The notes beneath the pieces are model-generated. The model was not told the DNA's origin and made no database searches. It worked only from the letters and a program-made list of their open reading frames with translations. From Bacteroidota bacterium (GTDB lineage: Bacteria; Bacteroidota; Bacteroidia; Chitinophagales; LD1): 7,985 bases of DNA. The stretch is taken from NCBI GenBank assembly GCA_018267355.1, contig JAFDYP010000001.1:1-7985 (forward strand), written 5' to 3'. Both the position numbers and the translations under genes were made by a program. This document shows positions 6,403 through 7,985 of the stretch, one piece after another. Numbering within the stretch: position 1 is the stretch's first letter; the number at the start of each line of letters is the position of its first letter.

Positions 6403-6993
6403 TTACCACTTATGCCATATAAATAACCAGGTCGTCATAAGTTTCACTGGCCACATGACTAGGCCGAGTATAAAGTCCATCAAGAAACCAATCACTGGCA
6501 CCAGTGCATAAAGCCACCACCCATACCGCAGCGTAAACCCTCCGGATACCAGTGCCCGCCATGCCCGGGCCACGACTTCACGATCATACCAGAGTATAGC
6601 TAGGTCGCAGCCTAGCATACCTGCCAGCCGCACCGGTAGCGCCGCCCCAAACATGCTCGTGGTAAAGCATACATCTATCAGGAAGATATGGGCCAAAACC
6701 GGTAGTAACAACAGCGCGCCGATCAAGCGGGTGCGGGGAATGATGATCAGGATAGCACCTCCTATCTGTGTCAGGCCTACCACCCAATTGAAGAGATGGC
6801 TGCGCCCAAAGAGGTGCCAGGCGAGATGGAAGGTGTCGACGTCTTGCAGCGGCTTGGATAGGATGGCCGTATCCCAGATGCCAAACTGCCCTCCTGTGAT
6901 CTTGGCTATACCATAGTCTGCCATATAGATGGCCAGGTACCAGCGCAGGCAGAGGATAAGGTAGGAATAGGCTTGTTCTTTTTGTATGTTCAT
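6403..6993 (-). CDS. DoxX-like small integral membrane protein
   Basis: A 196-residue polytopic inner-membrane protein. Hydrophobic segments lie at about 9-31, 66-86, 89-110, 122-136 and 158-194, giving four or five helices, with the last stretch possibly split. The opening LRWYLAIYMADYGIAKITGGQFG, the QIGGAILIIIPRTRLIGALLLL segment and the conserved-looking spacing resemble the DoxX/DoxD-like superfamily, whose biochemical role is mostly undefined and sometimes linked to thiol or quinone redox. I start at ATG 6993. The frame opens upstream to a GTG at 7110, but the extra 39 residues would be translated from the heptamer array and intergenic palindromes and look non-coding. It follows the DUF4258 lipoprotein gene on the same strand after a 113-nt gap, and no strong terminator separates them, so co-transcription is possible. 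The DoxX assignment rests on overall pattern, not on catalytic residues. Confidence 0.75.
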   Translation of the reverse strand: MNIQKEQAYSYLILCLRWYLAIYMADYGIAKITGGQFGIWDTAILSKPLQDVDTFHLAWHLFGRSHLFNWVVGLTQIGGAILIIIPRTRLIGALLLLPVLAHIFLIDVCFTTSMFGAALPVRLAGMLGCDLAILWYDREVVARAWRALVSGGFTLRYGWWLYALVPVIGFLMDFILGLVMWPVKLMTTWLFIWHKW

Positions 6994-7057
6994 AGCCTGT
7001 GATAAACGCCGGCGATACAAAAGATTGCCCGGGGCATCGCCGTGCGGAGATAGATTA

Positions 7058-7072
7058 AGACTTTTTAAGTCT
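7058..7072. repeat. Small AT-rich hairpin in the lipoprotein/DoxX gap
   Basis: AGACTT-TTT-AAGTCT, a 6-bp stem with a 3-nt loop, lies about 35-50 nt past the lipoprotein stop codon. On the minus strand it is followed by taatctatc, not a T-run, so it is at best a weak terminator. Nearby, TGCCC-G-GGGCA (7026-7036) is another small palindrome next to a fragment of the GGGCATCGCC repeat found at the left end of the window. Confidence 0.35.
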
Positions 7073-7081
7073 ATGTATTCC

Positions 7082-7102
7082 CAGCCGCTGGCCAACTGCC
7101 AC
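7082..7102 (-). repeat. Heptamer array after the DUF4258 lipoprotein gene
   Basis: Read in the sense of the lipoprotein gene: GTGGCAG, TTGGCCA, GCGGCTG. It starts 4 nt after the TGA stop. GTGGCAGTTGGC is identical to the corresponding stretch in the array after pcrB. Confidence 0.65.
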
Positions 7103-7106
7103 CTGA

Positions 7107-7541
7107 TCACTTACAGTCACAGGCAAACTCATCATCTCTGTCTATACAGGTCACTACCTTTATCTCGGTGTCACATTTAGCAAAGACGATGCGGAGGCGG
7201 ATGTGGTCGCTATTGCGCTCGTCCTCTACGGCGTAGGCAGGGCAGCGGCCGGGTTCTTGTTTGCTTTTGGCTTCGTTGATATGGCCCTCACGCAGTACCT
7301 CGCGGATGTCTGCCTCTGATATATGACGGCAAGACATCCGGCAGCGGGCGTGTTTGGTGTAGATGAGTTTGGTGTCCGGGTCAATGAGCGTCTGATGGTC
7401 AGCAGGCGCGGCAGCTGCTGGCTCAGCCGGAAGAGGGGCTATAGCGGTTGTAGCAGGTTCAGAGGGGTTTCTGACCGGTGGATTGCAACCACTTATGGAT
7501 AGTATCAGCAGTAAAAAGACAATATAGAACTTGTATTTCAT
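7107..7541 (-). CDS. DUF4258 domain lipoprotein, cysteine-rich
   Basis: A predicted envelope lipoprotein of 144 residues from the ATG at 7541. A start at the ATG at 7565 (152 residues) is also possible, but the shorter form gives a more typical signal peptide, MKYKFYIVFLLLILSISGC, with lipobox ISGC and lipidated C19. A Pro/Ala-rich linker (about 20-50) leads to a DUF4258-type domain (about 58-133) with the family signature YTKHARCRMSCRHISEADIREVLREG. The family is of unknown function. Besides the lipidated residue there are seven cysteines, at 67, 71, 100, 123, 132, 141 and 143. This is unusual for a short domain and suits disulfides in the periplasm or metal binding. The last residues (DDEFACDCK) add a C-x-C pair. 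It is divergent from the PAS gene and upstream of the DoxX-like gene on the same strand. Confidence 0.85.
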   Translation of the reverse strand: MKYKFYIVFLLLILSISGCNPPVRNPSEPATTAIAPLPAEPAAAAPADHQTLIDPDTKLIYTKHARCRMSCRHISEADIREVLREGHINEAKSKQEPGRCPAYAVEDERNSDHIRLRIVFAKCDTEIKVVTCIDRDDEFACDCK

Positions 7542-7571
7542 GAGGTGTTTTTTAAAATATGACATAAATCA

Positions 7572-7603
7572 TTTGACTAAAGGTCTGACCGCCTTTATTT
7601 TAA
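7572..7603 (+). promoter_or_regulatory. Weak candidate promoter for the PAS gene
   Basis: TTTG (7572-7575), a 20-nt spacer and TATTTTAA (7596-7603) match the Bacteroidota TTTG / TAnnTTTG layout with two mismatches in the -7 element. Transcription would start about 15 nt before the ATG. Confidence 0.2.
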
Positions 7604-7611
7604 CAAAAATA
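7604..7611 (-). promoter_or_regulatory. Candidate -7 element for the lipoprotein gene
   Basis: The minus strand reads TATTTTTG, matching TAnnTTTG exactly, about 40-65 nt before the possible start codons. No TTTG is visible at the expected -33 position, and the region is AT-rich, so a chance match is possible. Confidence 0.3.
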
Positions 7612-7622
7612 CATTTAAAAGA

Positions 7623-7985
7623 ATGAATTTGGGAGATGCTACTTTGACTGGGTCCACCAAGGATATGTTACATGCTATGGTGGAGTTTGGCCGTGACATC
7701 ATTACACTTTTTGACGGAAAGGGCGTCGTCGTTTTCAGCAGTTCGTCTCATCGGAGCATATTGGGGTATGATGCCATAGATATATTCACTACGAAGGCCA
7801 TCGAGCTGATACATCCTGATGATCGCGATACAATTATCAATAATTTTTATGAGCTGCTGACACATCCGTCTGTACGTTTTAGTTGTCATTGGCGTCAGCA
7901 GCATAGCGATGGACACTATATATGGATGGAAGGTACGGGTATTAATAAACTTGAGGATCCCAATATCAGGGCCATTATTTGCAAC
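7623..7985 (+). CDS. PAS-domain sensor protein, 3' end beyond the window
   Basis: An open reading frame from ATG 7623 to the window edge (121 codons, no stop), with an in-frame stop upstream at 7578. Residues about 20-121 read as a PAS domain of the PAS_3 type: a beta opening DIITLFDGKGVVVFSSSS (25-42), SILGYD (45-50), the characteristic IHPDDRD (63-69) and the C-terminal PAC-like DGHYIWMEGTGI (96-107). Such domains sense small molecules, redox or light and usually sit at the N-terminus of histidine kinases, diguanylate cyclases or related regulators. The output domain lies outside the window, so its type cannot be told. No signal peptide or membrane segment precedes the domain, so sensing is probably cytoplasmic. 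Confidence 0.85.
   Translation, partial: MNLGDATLTGSTKDMLHAMVEFGRDIITLFDGKGVVVFSSSSHRSILGYDAIDIFTTKAIELIHPDDRDTIINNFYELLTHPSVRFSCHWRQQHSDGHYIWMEGTGINKLEDPNIRAIICN

Noticed and set aside
6994..7110. N-terminal extension of the DoxX-like gene to a GTG at 7110
   Set aside because: It would translate the heptamer array and small hairpins; the ATG at 6993 directly precedes the first membrane segment.

Overview
The window looks like a chromosomal segment from a member of the Bacteroidota, most likely a Chitinophagaceae-type organism. Four things suggest this: a long B12-dependent ribonucleotide reductase with a C-terminal zinc-ribbon tail, a bacterial PcrB/GGGP-synthase homologue, starts with no clear Shine-Dalgarno sequence, and several matches to the Bacteroidota -7 promoter element TAnnTTTG. 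The family placement is an inference; the phylum is fairly secure.

Layout. Positions 1-469 hold no gene. They contain a mosaic of short repeats: two copies of a roughly 90-bp direct repeat, several small GC-rich hairpins, a 21-bp perfect inverted repeat and a nested double hairpin. Next, on the minus strand, comes a two-gene AT-rich cassette (1773-1552 and 1552-470, joined by a TAATG stop/start overlap) that encodes two proteins I do not recognise. Its base composition is clearly lower in GC than its neighbours. Upstream of it on the same strand is nrdJ (5248-1880), followed by an intrinsic terminator at 1820-1793. A 349-nt divergent intergenic region separates nrdJ from pcrB (5598-6344, plus strand). 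Convergent to pcrB is a small DoxX-like membrane protein (6993-6403, minus), preceded on the same strand by a Cys-rich DUF4258 lipoprotein (7541-7107). Divergent from that, a PAS-domain protein starts at 7623 and runs off the window.

Functionally this is mostly housekeeping: deoxyribonucleotide supply (NrdJ), prenyl-glycerol phosphate synthesis (PcrB) and envelope proteins. I see no sign that these genes form one pathway. The accessory part is the left end: the repeat mosaic plus the low-GC unknown gene pair, which could be a laterally acquired two-component module.

The most unexpected structure is a family of degenerate 7-bp tandem arrays (consensus about KTGNCRG). Clear examples lie within 0-6 nt after the stop codons of nrdJ, pcrB and the DUF4258 lipoprotein, with a weaker one after the unknown 360-aa gene. 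Each is oriented in the sense of the gene that has just ended.
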